A DNA stretch of 64,000 bases from Pelagimonas sp. (GCA_025210455.1 JAOARQ010000050.1:62001-126000), one strand, 5' to 3'; counted from the first letter of the stretch, positions 1-9,288 are shown. The notes: generated from the sequence alone by a model not told the origin. Program-made: numbers and translations.

Positions 1-2
1 TG

Positions 3-1148
3 GACACGCTGCCTTTTGCACCGACCTTCTACAACCGCTCGCACCCGCGCGTGGCTGAACTGGGTGAACGCCTGACCAATATGGCACCGGGCAATATGAA
101 CCGCGTGATGTTCCAGTGCTCTGGCTCAGAAGCCAATGATACGGCGATCAAACTGCTGTGGTATACGAACACCGCAAAGGGTGAACCAAACCGCCGCAAG
201 ATCATTGGTCGGACCCGTGGCTATCACGGCAACACCATTGCCACCGTGTCTCTGTCAGGCCAGCCGCATATGCACGCCAAATTTGGTCTGCCGCTGCCAG
301 AATTCAAACACACCGAGCTGCCAAACTACTATCGTTTCCACATCGACGGCGAGAGCGAGGAAGAGTTCTCGGCCCGTATGGCGGCCAAATTCGAAGAGCT
401 GATCCTCGCGGAAGGCCCTGAAACGATCGCCGCTTTCTTTGCAGAGCCAGCGATTTCCGGTGGCGGGGCGCTTATGCCGCCTGAGGGCTATTGGAAAGAA
501 ATGCAGGCGGTTCTGCGCAAATATGACATCAAGTTCCTTGCAGATGAGGTGGTCTGCGGCTTTGGCCGGACCGGTAATCTGTGGGGGTCGCAGACATGGG
601 GGCTTGAGCCCGATATGGTCACTTGCGCCAAAGCCCTTTCGGCTGCTTTCTTCCCGATCTCTGCATTGATGTTCAAAGATAAACTTTATGCCGACATGAT
701 GAAAAATTCGGATGAAGTTGGGACCTTTGGTCATGGCTATACCTATGCCGGCCACCCGGTGGGGGCTGCAGTTGGCCTTGAGACGCTGGATATCTACGAT
801 GAGATCGATCTGGTGGGCCATGTGCGCCGGGTTTCCGCCCGGTTCCTTGAGAAATGCCATGAGATGGGGGACCATCCGCTGGTGGCGGAAGTGCGTGGTG
901 TGGGCCTGTTCTGCGGCTTCGAGCTGATGAAAGACGCCAAGACCCGAGAGCCCTTCGATCCTGCATTGAAGGTTGGCGAGTTGGTGCAGAACTTTGCCCA
1001 TGATCGCGGCCTGTATCTGCGCGCCATTGGCGACCGCATGAGCTTTATGCCGCCACTGATCATCAACGAAGAGGAAATCGACATCGCGACGGAACGCTTC
1101 AAAGGCGCTTTGGACGATGCGTGGAACGTGGTTCGTACCAAGATCTGA
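3..1148 (+). CDS. Class III (omega) aminotransferase, 5' end cut by window
   Basis: PLP-dependent fold type I transaminase. The reading frame is open from base 3, so the start codon lies outside the window; about 381 residues are visible and 60-80 are missing compared with the usual 440-460. Visible family marks are the N-terminal GSEANDTAIK phosphate-binding stretch, RGYHGNT, the LADEVVCGFGRTG motif whose Asp contacts the PLP pyridine nitrogen, and CAKALSA with the Schiff-base lysine. Such enzymes move the amino group of omega-amino acids or amines to pyruvate. It is followed after 113 bases by an aldehyde dehydrogenase, which fits a transaminate-then-oxidise pair. The substrate is not readable from sequence. 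Confidence 0.9.
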   Translation, partial: DTLPFAPTFYNRSHPRVAELGERLTNMAPGNMNRVMFQCSGSEANDTAIKLLWYTNTAKGEPNRRKIIGRTRGYHGNTIATVSLSGQPHMHAKFGLPLPEFKHTELPNYYRFHIDGESEEEFSARMAAKFEELILAEGPETIAAFFAEPAISGGGALMPPEGYWKEMQAVLRKYDIKFLADEVVCGFGRTGNLWGSQTWGLEPDMVTCAKALSAAFFPISALMFKDKLYADMMKNSDEVGTFGHGYTYAGHPVGAAVGLETLDIYDEIDLVGHVRRVSARFLEKCHEMGDHPLVAEVRGVGLFCGFELMKDAKTREPFDPALKVGELVQNFAHDRGLYLRAIGDRMSFMPPLIINEEEIDIATERFKGALDDAWNVVRTKI

Positions 1149-1261
1149 CAGACACGCGATTGGTCTGACAATTGCAGCGTCGACCCCGCTTCACTCCTCA
1201 AGGGGCGGCGCATCTTAGAAAAGACCCGTGAACGGGCCCGAAAAGTGGAAAGAGAACAGGG

Positions 1262-2752
1262 ATGACAACGCTCTTAGAACCGAAACTGCCTAATGCCGGT
1301 TTGGCGGGCAGTTATATCAACGGCCAATGGCATACCCCTGCGGATGGCCGCACACTGACTGTTGAAAATCCCTCTCGGCGCAGCCCCATCTGCGAGGTGG
1401 GCCGTGGGACCGGCACCGAGGTTGATCTGGCGGTTCAGGCCGCGCGCGCTGCGCTACCTGCATGGCGCGCTATGGCCGCGTCCGAGCGCGGCAAACTGTT
1501 GACGGAACTTGGCCGCCGTCTGGAAGAAAATGCAGAAGAGGTTGCCCGGGTTCTGGCGGCAGAATCCGGCAATGCGGTGAAAACTCAATCGCGTGGCGAA
1601 GCCATGGGCGCAGCGGGTGTTCTGAAATATTACGGTGGCGTCGCCGTTGAGCAAAAGGGGGAGACCCTACCACTTGGGCCCGGTTTGCTCAGCTATTCAA
1701 CCCGTGAACCGCATGGGGTGGTGGGGTCGATCATCCCGTGGAACTCTCCGCTGCAGCTGGGCGCGGTCAAGATTTCGATGGCTCTGGCCACGGGCAATTG
1801 TCTTGTCCTGAAACCCGCCGAAGATGCGCCGCTGGCAATTTTGAAACTGGCGGAACTGGCCGACGGGCTGTTCCCACCGGGCGTGTTCAATGTTGTCACA
1901 GGTTTGGGCGAAGAGGCGGGCGCGGCGCTTGCCAATCATCCGGGCATCGACAAAGTCTCCTTTACCGGGTCGTCAGAGGTGGGCAAGCTGATCGGCCATG
2001 CCACCGCCGACCGCATCGCCAAGCTGACGCTGGAACTGGGCGGCAAGTCCCCCACCATCGTTTTCCCCGATGCCATTGAAAATGGTCGTCTTGACAGCAC
2101 GGCGCAGCAGGTGGCCAATGCCATGCGCTTTGCCCGTCAGGGTCAGAGCTGCACCGCAGGCTCACGACTGTTTGTGCACAAGGAAATCTGGGATCAGCTC
2201 ATGCCCAAAGTGGCCGAGAAATCCGCTGCCCTAAAGGTAGGCGATGCGCTGGATCCCGATGTGGATATGGGCGCGGTGGTCAATGCCGAACGCTATGGTG
2301 AAATCCGCGCCTTTGTTGCCCAGGCCGAGGCTGAAGGGGCGACTTTCCTGATCGGTGAAACACCCTCAGAGGATCCCGCAGGCTTTACCCCCAACCCAAC
2401 GATCATCACCGGCGTGGACAACAGCTGGCGCATCGCCCGGGAAGAGGTGTTTGGCCCCGTCATGGTTGCCATCCCCTTTGAGAGCGAGGCCGAAGTCATT
2501 GAGATGGCCAATGACACCCATTATGGGCTGGCTGCATTCCTGTTCACCCATGACATCAGCCGCATCACACGCCTGACCCGCGCGATTGATGCGGGCTGGA
2601 TCCAGGTCAATCAGGGCGGAGGGCAGATCCCCGGTATGTCCTATGGTGGCACCAAGCAATCTGGCATGGGTAGCGAATATTCGATCGAGGGCGCGCTTGA
2701 GGCCTATACCTACCGCAAATGTGTCACCATCAATATCGAGGCCGGGGAATGA
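1262..2752 (+). CDS. NAD(P)-dependent aldehyde dehydrogenase
   Basis: Aldehyde dehydrogenase superfamily, 496 residues (usual 480-500). The general-base Glu258 lies in LELGGKSP and the catalytic Cys297 in QGQSCTAGSR; the cofactor-binding stretch IIPWNSPLQ is near residue 158. A purine-rich site (gaacaggg) precedes the ATG. Its stop overlaps the ATG of the next gene. With the upstream transaminase it probably oxidises the aldehyde left after amino transfer to a carboxylic acid. Exact substrate unknown; related to succinate-semialdehyde/betaine-aldehyde type enzymes. Confidence 0.9.
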   Translation: MTTLLEPKLPNAGLAGSYINGQWHTPADGRTLTVENPSRRSPICEVGRGTGTEVDLAVQAARAALPAWRAMAASERGKLLTELGRRLEENAEEVARVLAAESGNAVKTQSRGEAMGAAGVLKYYGGVAVEQKGETLPLGPGLLSYSTREPHGVVGSIIPWNSPLQLGAVKISMALATGNCLVLKPAEDAPLAILKLAELADGLFPPGVFNVVTGLGEEAGAALANHPGIDKVSFTGSSEVGKLIGHATADRIAKLTLELGGKSPTIVFPDAIENGRLDSTAQQVANAMRFARQGQSCTAGSRLFVHKEIWDQLMPKVAEKSAALKVGDALDPDVDMGAVVNAERYGEIRAFVAQAEAEGATFLIGETPSEDPAGFTPNPTIITGVDNSWRIAREEVFGPVMVAIPFESEAEVIEMANDTHYGLAAFLFTHDISRITRLTRAIDAGWIQVNQGGGQIPGMSYGGTKQSGMGSEYSIEGALEAYTYRKCVTINIEAGE

Positions 2753-4014
2753 GCACCGACCGATTTGGCAATACCATTGATCCGGGCGTTGGCTATGCCC
2801 GGGGACATTTGCTACGTGGCTCAGCAGATGAGGTGCGCAGGCTGGCGCAGGCTGGTCGCGTGGCTGCGGATTTTGTTGCGCGCGAAGGTGTCGATAAGAT
2901 TGCGATCTGCACCGGCAACCTGCGATTTTATCCCATCACTTCAGACGATCTGCCGATCCATTGCGAGGAATGGGTGGGGCCTGGGCTCTTTTCAGAAGAG
3001 CTTCGCCAGACCGCGATCGCGCATCTGGGCGGCCAAGGCCATGAGGCCGCTGCTGTCGTCAACCGCACCAGTGCCGGGATTGTGGCAACTGTTTTGGCCC
3101 ACTCAAATCAGCGCCCCGTTGTTTCGCTGGTGGCATTGGGCGATCGCAGCCACGCCTCGGTTACGCGTGGCGCCAAATTGGCAGGCGTCGACGTCATTGA
3201 AGTGCATGATCTGGACGGGGTCAAAGCCGCACTCAAAGAGCATCAACCAGCCCTGACCGTGATTACGCCTGTGACTTCGGAACTGGCGATGCTCTCTGAT
3301 GACCTCATGCACCAAGCCACAGATCTGGCGCGAACAGCTGGCAGTCTTGTGTTCCTGGACGATGCTTATGGCGCCCGGTTCCGTCCCGTTTTGCATGGCG
3401 GTGGGGCTTCGCTCTCGTTTGGTGCGGATCTTGTGATCACCAACGCCGACAAGGCAGGGCTATCTGGCCCCCGCGCTGGGGTGCTTTGCGGCTCTCCCGA
3501 CGCTCTGGTTCCGGTGCAAGCCAAAGCCAGCGAGTTGGGCATGGAAGCCCGTGCCCCCATCGCGGTCGGTGCGATGCGCAGTCTACAGGGGTTCACCCCC
3601 GATCTTTTGATTCAAGAGGCTAAAGACGGTCAGGATCTTTCTGATGCATTGGCAGCTGCGCTGAGTAAAGAGCGTGTCTCGCGGTCGGCGTTGGGACCAA
3701 AGATTGCCGAGGATGACGTTCTGTCGTTTCTGCTGGAAATGGCCGGGCAGACTGAAACATCCCGCGTTCCGGCCGAAGCCGCGGCCGCTGTTGGCATGCT
3801 GCTTTTGCGCGACAAAGGGGTTGTCACGGTCAACACCCATGGCCAGCCCGGTGGGCGCGTGTCCATTCGATTGAAACCCACCACAGGGGCCGTTTCCCGT
3901 GTTGGCGGCGCATCGGCGATGGCCAATGCACTGTTGCAGGCGATGCGCGAAACTGCGGCCCATCTTGAGGACACAGCCTGGTTCGCAAACCTTCTGTTCG
4001 GAGAAGCCCAATGA
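2749..4014 (+). CDS. SelA-like PLP-dependent fold type I enzyme
   Basis: About 421 residues. The ATG at 2749 overlaps the previous TGA (ATGA); an in-frame start 30 bases upstream would lie inside the aldehyde dehydrogenase gene and is unlikely. The middle has FLDDAYGARF (Asp for the PLP ring) followed by ITNADKAGLSGPRAGVL, whose Asp-Lys and gly-rich run resemble the PLP-lysine region of selenocysteine synthase SelA and of D-glucosaminate-6-phosphate ammonia-lyase-like proteins. It is not expected to make selenocysteine: no selB or selC is seen nearby and it sits in a catabolic operon. A lyase, racemase or elimination reaction on an amino acid is possible. The downstream gene also overlaps by 4 bases, so the two products are probably translationally coupled. 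Confidence 0.7.
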   Translation: MSTDRFGNTIDPGVGYARGHLLRGSADEVRRLAQAGRVAADFVAREGVDKIAICTGNLRFYPITSDDLPIHCEEWVGPGLFSEELRQTAIAHLGGQGHEAAAVVNRTSAGIVATVLAHSNQRPVVSLVALGDRSHASVTRGAKLAGVDVIEVHDLDGVKAALKEHQPALTVITPVTSELAMLSDDLMHQATDLARTAGSLVFLDDAYGARFRPVLHGGGASLSFGADLVITNADKAGLSGPRAGVLCGSPDALVPVQAKASELGMEARAPIAVGAMRSLQGFTPDLLIQEAKDGQDLSDALAAALSKERVSRSALGPKIAEDDVLSFLLEMAGQTETSRVPAEAAAAVGMLLLRDKGVVTVNTHGQPGGRVSIRLKPTTGAVSRVGGASAMANALLQAMRETAAHLEDTAWFANLLFGEAQ

Positions 4015-5024
4015 CCGATGGTGCATTGATCACTCGGCTCGACAATCGGTTGGATCAGCTTGTGAATATCGACATGGGCGAACGCGGCGTTGAGCATCTG
4101 TATGACGCCGCGCGTTCCTTGCAGGGCGGATCGCTTGTCGGAGCTGCGGCGGATGCGTTGATGGCGGTGCCCGAAGGCGGAACGGTCATCTTGACGACAG
4201 GCTCGGTCTCGCGCGCATGGATCACCCCGGAACTGGGTGAAAACGACGGCCCCTCTGGTGCGGCGGCGATTGCGCGTGCGCTGGTGCTGGAACGCAACGC
4301 CACCTGTATTATGCTGTGCGAAGAGACCTTGCTGAAGGCCATCCGAAACACCTGTCAGGCGGCGGGGCTGTTCCCTGTCACACTGGAACAGGCAATGATC
4401 GCCCGCGCCGACAAAAGCCTCGCCACTATCGTTATGTTGCCCTACGCCACCGAGGATGAGGCGGGCAAAGCGCAGGCGCAATCCATGCTGGATGAGCTCA
4501 AGCCAGATCTTTTGTTTTCAACCGAGCGTGTGGGCCGTAACGAATATGGCGTCTACCATTCCATGCGCGGCATTGATTACGGTATGGGCCGCGCCCGCGT
4601 GGATTATCTGTTCGACGAAGCGTTGAACCGGGGCATTCCGGTGGTTGCAGTAGGCGATGGCGGCAATGAAATCGGTATGGGCAAAGTTGCGGATCACGTT
4701 AAGGCGCATGTGCCATATGGCGACAAGTGCCAATGTGGTTGCGGCGGAGGTATTGGCGCCGTGACAGGCTGTGACGTACTGGTGACAGCCGCCTGCTCAA
4801 ACTGGGGTTGCACCGCAATCTGTGCGGCTATGGCAGCACGCGCGGGCAATCTCAGACTGCTTCACACTCCGGAACGCGAAGCGCTGCTGCTGGATGCCAT
4901 GGTGGCCAATGGGTTGATCAACTCGACCCACGGCATTGTTGATGACAGTGTTGACGGTTTCCCCCGTGCCTCGCATATCTCTATCGCTGACCTCTGTCGC
5001 ACCATCGTGAGCCGCGCGCTCTGA
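4011..5024 (+). CDS. DUF4392 / D-glutamate cyclase-like protein
   Basis: 337 residues. The C-terminal half matches the DUF4392 domain of D-glutamate cyclase (DGLUCY family), which turns D-glutamate into 5-oxo-D-proline: STERVGRNEYGVYHSMRG and VVAVGDGGNEIGMGKV are the recognisable stretches, and SNWGC corresponds to the SNWG motif of the family. Around residues 238-246 there is a tight cysteine group (C-x-C-x-C, then two glycines), with further Cys residues about 12, 19 and 24 positions on, which could bind a metal or simply be a bacterial subfamily mark. The start overlaps the stop of the SelA-like gene. Activity on D-glutamate itself is an inference from the family. Confidence 0.75.
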   Translation: MTDGALITRLDNRLDQLVNIDMGERGVEHLYDAARSLQGGSLVGAAADALMAVPEGGTVILTTGSVSRAWITPELGENDGPSGAAAIARALVLERNATCIMLCEETLLKAIRNTCQAAGLFPVTLEQAMIARADKSLATIVMLPYATEDEAGKAQAQSMLDELKPDLLFSTERVGRNEYGVYHSMRGIDYGMGRARVDYLFDEALNRGIPVVAVGDGGNEIGMGKVADHVKAHVPYGDKCQCGCGGGIGAVTGCDVLVTAACSNWGCTAICAAMAARAGNLRLLHTPEREALLLDAMVANGLINSTHGIVDDSVDGFPRASHISIADLCRTIVSRAL

Positions 5025-5043
5025 CTATTTCTAGGGACACCCA

Positions 5044-6303
5044 ATGATCCAAGATAACCCCTCTCTTATCAGTGCAATACGTGATCGTTTTGCCCATGTG
5101 GACAACTGCCCGTTTCAGGGTGAGCGCATCTTTTTTGAGAACGCAGGCGGCGCCTTAACCCTGAAAAAAGTGGTCGAAACGTCGGCCTTTTATGCTGCGA
5201 TGCCTGACAATCCGGGCCGCATCAATCCAGCCGGTCAGGGCACCCAGAACGTGATCAACAAGGCCAAGGATGATCTGGCTGTGTTTATGAACGCCACATC
5301 CGGTCAGTTCTTTGCTGGCGAAAGCGGGACAGAGCTGCTGTTTCGCATGATCCGCACAGCCTGCGTAAACACCCCGAAAGGGGCCAAAGTCATCGGATCC
5401 TCGATCGAGCACCCGGCGTCCCGTTCAGCGGCACGCCGCTGGGCAGAAATCGCGGGTCTCGACTATGTGAATGTTCCGCATAATGACAAAACCGGACTGG
5501 TCACAGCAGACGATTACGCCGCTCTGATGACCCCGGATGTTGCGGTGGCCACCATCCTGCATGCTTCGCCTGTGACAGGCATGGGTATGGATGTGGCCGC
5601 GATTTCAAAAGCAATCCGCGCGGTATCCCCCGATTGTCTGATCATCGTTGACGGCATTCAGCACGCCGCGCACGGCCAGCTGGATCTGGACGCCTATAAT
5701 GTCGACGGTTATGCGATTTCGCCTTACAAAGTGTTCTCGCGTCATGGCTATGGCATCGCTTGGATTTCTGACAGGCTGACCGCCTTGCCCCACGATATGC
5801 TGATCGATGCCCCGGCAACGGGGTGGGAATTCGGTACCCGCGACGCGGGCGCCTTTGCCACCGTTTCGGATGTGGTCGACTATTTCGACTGGCTGGGTGG
5901 TGAGGTGTCTGACGAAACAGATCGCCGCACCCGGATCGAAGCTGCAGGCCGCGCCATTCGCAGCTATGAGACACATCTGACCAATGCCATGATCAACGGC
6001 ACCGGAAATCTGGCAGGTCTGAAAGATATGGAACATGTCCAGATCCTTGCGGGCGAAGACAATCCGGCGCGCGAAGGGCTGGTGTCGATTGTTGTGAAAG
6101 GTATGGAATCCACCGATGTGGTAGAAGCGCTGAACCAGCAGGGGATCCGCACCCACACCCGCAAAGCCGACCATTACAGCGGCAATGTTCTAACCCCGCT
6201 TGGTCTGCCCGACTGTATTCGCATCTCGATCTGCCACTACAATACCGAAGGTGAAGTTGCGAAAATGCTTGCTGCGGTGCGTGAATTGCGCCCCCAGACC
6301 TAA
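5044..6303 (+). CDS. Class V aminotransferase fold protein (cysteine desulfurase-like)
   Basis: 419 residues, PLP fold type I, class V. The lysine that should bind PLP is in SPYKVFSRHGYG near residue 230, after the Asp of IVDGIQHAAHG. It lacks an obvious cysteine-containing loop of true IscS-type desulfurases near the C-terminus, so sulphur chemistry is not implied; kynureninase-, isopenicillin-epimerase- or lyase-like reactions are alternatives. It follows the DUF4392 gene by 19 bases with a weak purine-rich site, and is probably the last structural gene of the operon: a 9-bp stem-loop follows at 6335-6356. Confidence 0.75.
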   Translation: MIQDNPSLISAIRDRFAHVDNCPFQGERIFFENAGGALTLKKVVETSAFYAAMPDNPGRINPAGQGTQNVINKAKDDLAVFMNATSGQFFAGESGTELLFRMIRTACVNTPKGAKVIGSSIEHPASRSAARRWAEIAGLDYVNVPHNDKTGLVTADDYAALMTPDVAVATILHASPVTGMGMDVAAISKAIRAVSPDCLIIVDGIQHAAHGQLDLDAYNVDGYAISPYKVFSRHGYGIAWISDRLTALPHDMLIDAPATGWEFGTRDAGAFATVSDVVDYFDWLGGEVSDETDRRTRIEAAGRAIRSYETHLTNAMINGTGNLAGLKDMEHVQILAGEDNPAREGLVSIVVKGMESTDVVEALNQQGIRTHTRKADHYSGNVLTPLGLPDCIRISICHYNTEGEVAKMLAAVRELRPQT

Positions 6304-6334
6304 GTCTTCCTGAAACAGCGAAACGATGAAAACA

Positions 6335-6356
6335 CGCTCCGGCCTCAGCCGGAGCG
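6335..6356 (+). terminator. Strong stem-loop after the class V gene
   Basis: CGCTCCGGC pairs perfectly with GCCGGAGCG around a 4-base loop (ctca). No T-run follows, so it may stabilise the message end, act as a Rho-assisted stop or attenuate the regulator gene that starts 11 bases on. Confidence 0.45.
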
Positions 6357-6366
6357 CGGATAGCCT

Positions 6367-7344
6367 ATGTTCGATAGCCAGACCTGCACCCCTGCTCCGA
6401 CGCACCAGCGTACCAAGGTTTACTTTGGCCTATTGCCAGGGTTTTCGCTGCTTTCGCTTTCAGGCGCCATCGAAGCATTGAGCTTTGCCAATGAATACGC
6501 AAGCCATCCACTGTTTGAATGGGTGGCTTGCTCGGAAAATGGTCTGTCGGTTGCGGATCGCACAGGGCAGCCCTATCAGATCAATTCAGTCTTTCCTCAA
6601 CTTTGTGACCGCGACTATCTTTTTGTCTGCTCTGGTGAAAACGTGGTGGATACCTGTACGGATCAGGTCTTGGCGTGGGTCCGGCGCAGCGCGCGGTTTG
6701 GCGCAAATCTGGGCGGGTTCGATACAGGCAGCGCCATTTTGGCCAAGGCGCATGTATTGAATGGCGCAGCCACGACGATTCACTGGAGAAACCGGGCTGC
6801 GTTTTCAGAGACCTATCCGGAAGAGCAGCTGACAGGACAGGTTTACACAGTAGATCGTGGAAGGTTTTCAACCGCTGGCGGCACCTCGTCCATCGATCTG
6901 ATGCTCCACATTATCACCAACCATTGTGGAGAAGAAGTTGCCCATCGCGTCTCGGCGCGGATGAACTATACAAAGATCCGGGTGCTTCAGAACTCGGAGC
7001 AAGTTCAAACAGCTGACCGCACTGGGTTCAGACACCCCAAGCTTTCCGCCATTTTGTCCTTGATGGAAACCAATCTGGAAGAACCTCTGCGCCCGCATGA
7101 TCTTGCGCAGTCCGTGAATATCTCGGCCCGGCAAATGGAGCGATTGTTTCGCCGCTATTTAGGGGCGACGCCCTCTGCTTACTATACAGTCATGAGGTTG
7201 GAACATGCGCGCAACCTGCTGTTACAATCCGACATGTATATGACTGATGTTGCCATCGCCTGTGGCTTTGGCTCTTCGTCACATTTCTCAAAGCGGTTTC
7301 GAGGGCATTTTGGCTATTCGCCTTATCAGTTGCGTAACCGGTAG
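6367..7344 (+). CDS. GlxA-type transcription regulator (DJ-1/PfpI-like + AraC DNA-binding)
   Basis: 325 residues. The N-terminal part (about 18-190) is a DJ-1/PfpI amidase-like sensor; in the nucleophile elbow the usual Cys is replaced (GGFDTGSAILA), so it is a ligand sensor and not an enzyme. The C-terminal 100 residues carry two AraC helix-turn-helix units (DLAQSVNISARQMERLFRRY and VAIACGFGSSSHFSKRFR). Regulators of this build control catabolism of quaternary amines, arginine and similar nitrogen compounds. It lies 63 bases behind the aminotransferase/DUF4392 operon on the same strand and most likely senses that operon's substrate. Confidence 0.88.
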   Translation: MFDSQTCTPAPTHQRTKVYFGLLPGFSLLSLSGAIEALSFANEYASHPLFEWVACSENGLSVADRTGQPYQINSVFPQLCDRDYLFVCSGENVVDTCTDQVLAWVRRSARFGANLGGFDTGSAILAKAHVLNGAATTIHWRNRAAFSETYPEEQLTGQVYTVDRGRFSTAGGTSSIDLMLHIITNHCGEEVAHRVSARMNYTKIRVLQNSEQVQTADRTGFRHPKLSAILSLMETNLEEPLRPHDLAQSVNISARQMERLFRRYLGATPSAYYTVMRLEHARNLLLQSDMYMTDVAIACGFGSSSHFSKRFRGHFGYSPYQLRNR

Positions 7345-7543
7345 TGCGATCCCAATGTCGTGGTGGCAACTGATACTTTGGATGCGGCCTTGAAAGACCG
7401 CCAGGCTGGTTACTGTTTCACCGATGCCCAGGAATTATGCAAACCCTGCTATTTTCGGTAGAAAGTTGGGCCTTTGTCTGCGTGACAGGTGAAATCAACG
7501 GGCTGCGCGCCACATTCTGACGCGGTCTTGTTAGGCGGGGCCT
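7345..7543. other. Intergenic region before nasT
   Basis: No gene is supported here. A short open stretch at about 7347-7462 has no usable ribosome site and no recognisable product. Any promoter of nasTS must lie here, but no convincing sigma-70 or sigma-54 boxes are seen. Confidence 0.4.
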
Positions 7544-8128
7544 ATGTCAAATCCGCTTCGAATCTGTGTTGTCGAAAAAGACCCGGCCCGCGCGGCTGAG
7601 ATCACCGCTGCCCTGCATGAAGGGGGCTGGGCGGATGTGACTGTGATTGCGGATGACAGCTCTCTGACCCGCACCTTGGAAGCTACGGAACCTGATCTGG
7701 TGCTGATTGATCTGGCCAATCCCCGGCGCGACAGTCTTGAAAGTCTTAGCGAAGCCTCGGGGGCGCGTAAGCGGCCGGTGGCGATGTTTGTTGATGAAAG
7801 CGATCCTGAACTGTCCACCGCTGCCATTCAGGCCGGGGTCAGCGCCTATGTGGTGGGCGGGCTGTCGGGCAAGCGGATTCGGCCGGTTCTGGAAACAGCG
7901 ATCGCCCGATTTCGCATGATGACGCAGATGCACTCTGAATTGGAGGCTGCGAAACAGGCGCTGGCTGAACGCAAGACCATTGACCGCGCCAAGGGCCTGC
8001 TGATTCAAGCCAAAGGTCTGTCAGAAGACGACGCCTATCGCCTGCTGCGCAAAACCGCGATGGATCAGGGTAAGCGGCTGATAGATGTGGCGCAGGCCTT
8101 GGTCACCGCGTCGGAGCTGCTGCGATGA
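7544..8128 (+). CDS. nasT: NasT, ANTAR-domain antitermination regulator of nitrate assimilation
   Basis: 194 residues: an N-terminal receiver-like domain (about 1-120), a coiled-coil linker (MTQMHSELEAAKQALAERK) and a C-terminal ANTAR RNA-binding domain (TIDRAKGLLIQAKGLSEDDA, then the DQGKRLIDVA helix). ANTAR proteins bind paired hexaloop hairpins in leader RNA and stop a terminator from forming. The partner NasS is encoded next with a 4-base overlap, and a matching two-hairpin leader with a terminator lies at 9390-9514. In Paracoccus and Azotobacter, NasS holds NasT inactive until nitrate binds. Confidence 0.93.
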   Translation: MSNPLRICVVEKDPARAAEITAALHEGGWADVTVIADDSSLTRTLEATEPDLVLIDLANPRRDSLESLSEASGARKRPVAMFVDESDPELSTAAIQAGVSAYVVGGLSGKRIRPVLETAIARFRMMTQMHSELEAAKQALAERKTIDRAKGLLIQAKGLSEDDAYRLLRKTAMDQGKRLIDVAQALVTASELLR

Positions 8129-9288
8129 GCCAGACTGTTCTTTATTGTGGCTTTGTTCCGCTGGTTGATGCCGCGCCGCTGGTGATCGCCCGCGAACTTG
8201 GCTTTGCCGCCAAAGAAGGGTTGGCGCTTGAACTGGTGAAACAGCCATCCTGGTCGGCGCTGCGCGATATGCTGGCCATGGGCCATCTTGAGGCGGCGCA
8301 TATGTTGTCGCCTATGCCGATTGCCATGTCTTTGGGGCTAGGTGGGGTCAGGGCTGAGATTGATGCGCTGATGGTTCTGTCGGTGAATGGCAATGTGATT
8401 GCGGCCAGCAATGCGCTGGTGGACCGGATGCGGGCGCAGGGCTGGAAAAGTGATCTGGCGGATGCCCAAAGCGCCGCCCTGGCGCTGGAACGCGCGGCTG
8501 ATGGGCCAGTGCGCTTTGGGGTGCCCTTTCCCTTTTCGATGCACCGTGAGCTGGTGGAGTACTGGCTGGCTGGGCGCGATCTGAAGATTGAGATCTGTTC
8601 GGTGCCGCCGCCGATGATGGCTGAGGCGTTGAACTCTGGCGAAGTTGATGCCTTTTGCGTCGGTGAGCCATGGGGGTCGCGCGCAGTAGATGCAGAAGCC
8701 GGTGAGCTGATCCTGACTGGGCGCGCGATCTGGGCTTTCAGCCCCGAAAAGGTTCTGGCTGCGCGGCGGGCATGGGTTGGGGACAACCCGGAAAAAGTGT
8801 CAGGCCTGATGCGGGCGATATACCATGCGGGCCATTGGCTGCATGATCCCGGCAATCGCGCTATCGCCACCGATATTCTGGCACGACAGGAATATCTTGG
8901 GCTGCCTGCAGATGTGATTGAACGCGCCATGACCGGGCAGCTTTTGGCGCGCGCGCGGTCGCTGGGCACCGAGGTTCCGGGTTTTGTGCATTTTAATGCA
9001 GGGGCCGCGAATTTTCCTTGGCGGTCACAGGCGCAATGGATTGGTGGCAATCTGGCGCGACGTCACGGTCTGGATGAGACCGCCGCGATTGCAACGGCGC
9101 GCGATGTGTTTCGCAGTGATCTGTACCGCGATGTCATGGGAGGCATTGGCATTGATCTGCCCGGCGCGTCAGACAAGCAGGAAGGCGCGCTGGATCATCC
9201 AACTGCTGTTGCCTCAACCCGCGGTGGGCTGATTCTGCAGCCGGATCGTTATTTTGATGGCGCGATTTTCGACCCTGCCAAAAAATAG
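8125..9288 (+). CDS. nasS: NasS, cytoplasmic nitrate sensor (NrtA/CmpA-like)
   Basis: 387 residues, homologous over its length to the periplasmic nitrate-binding protein encoded at 9558, but it starts directly with the fold (QTVLYCGFVPLVDAAPLVIA) and has no signal peptide, as expected for a cytoplasmic sensor. Shared marks with NrtA are the HMLSPMPIAM / [10 protein letters not shown] loop and CVGEPWGSRAV / [11 protein letters not shown]. The ATG overlaps the nasT stop, so the pair is made together. Known role: sequesters NasT without nitrate, releases it with nitrate. Confidence 0.92.
   Translation: MSQTVLYCGFVPLVDAAPLVIARELGFAAKEGLALELVKQPSWSALRDMLAMGHLEAAHMLSPMPIAMSLGLGGVRAEIDALMVLSVNGNVIAASNALVDRMRAQGWKSDLADAQSAALALERAADGPVRFGVPFPFSMHRELVEYWLAGRDLKIEICSVPPPMMAEALNSGEVDAFCVGEPWGSRAVDAEAGELILTGRAIWAFSPEKVLAARRAWVGDNPEKVSGLMRAIYHAGHWLHDPGNRAIATDILARQEYLGLPADVIERAMTGQLLARARSLGTEVPGFVHFNAGAANFPWRSQAQWIGGNLARRHGLDETAAIATARDVFRSDLYRDVMGGIGIDLPGASDKQEGALDHPTAVASTRGGLILQPDRYFDGAIFDPAKK

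Noticed and set aside
3630-4481. Minus-strand open frame of 283 codons across the SelA-like and DUF4392 genes
   Set aside because: Crosses the overlap of two supported plus-strand genes and has no conserved motif.
7347-7462. Open stretch after the GlxA regulator that might be a gene remnant
   Set aside because: Under 40 codons, no start with ribosome site, and the translated text matches nothing I recognise.
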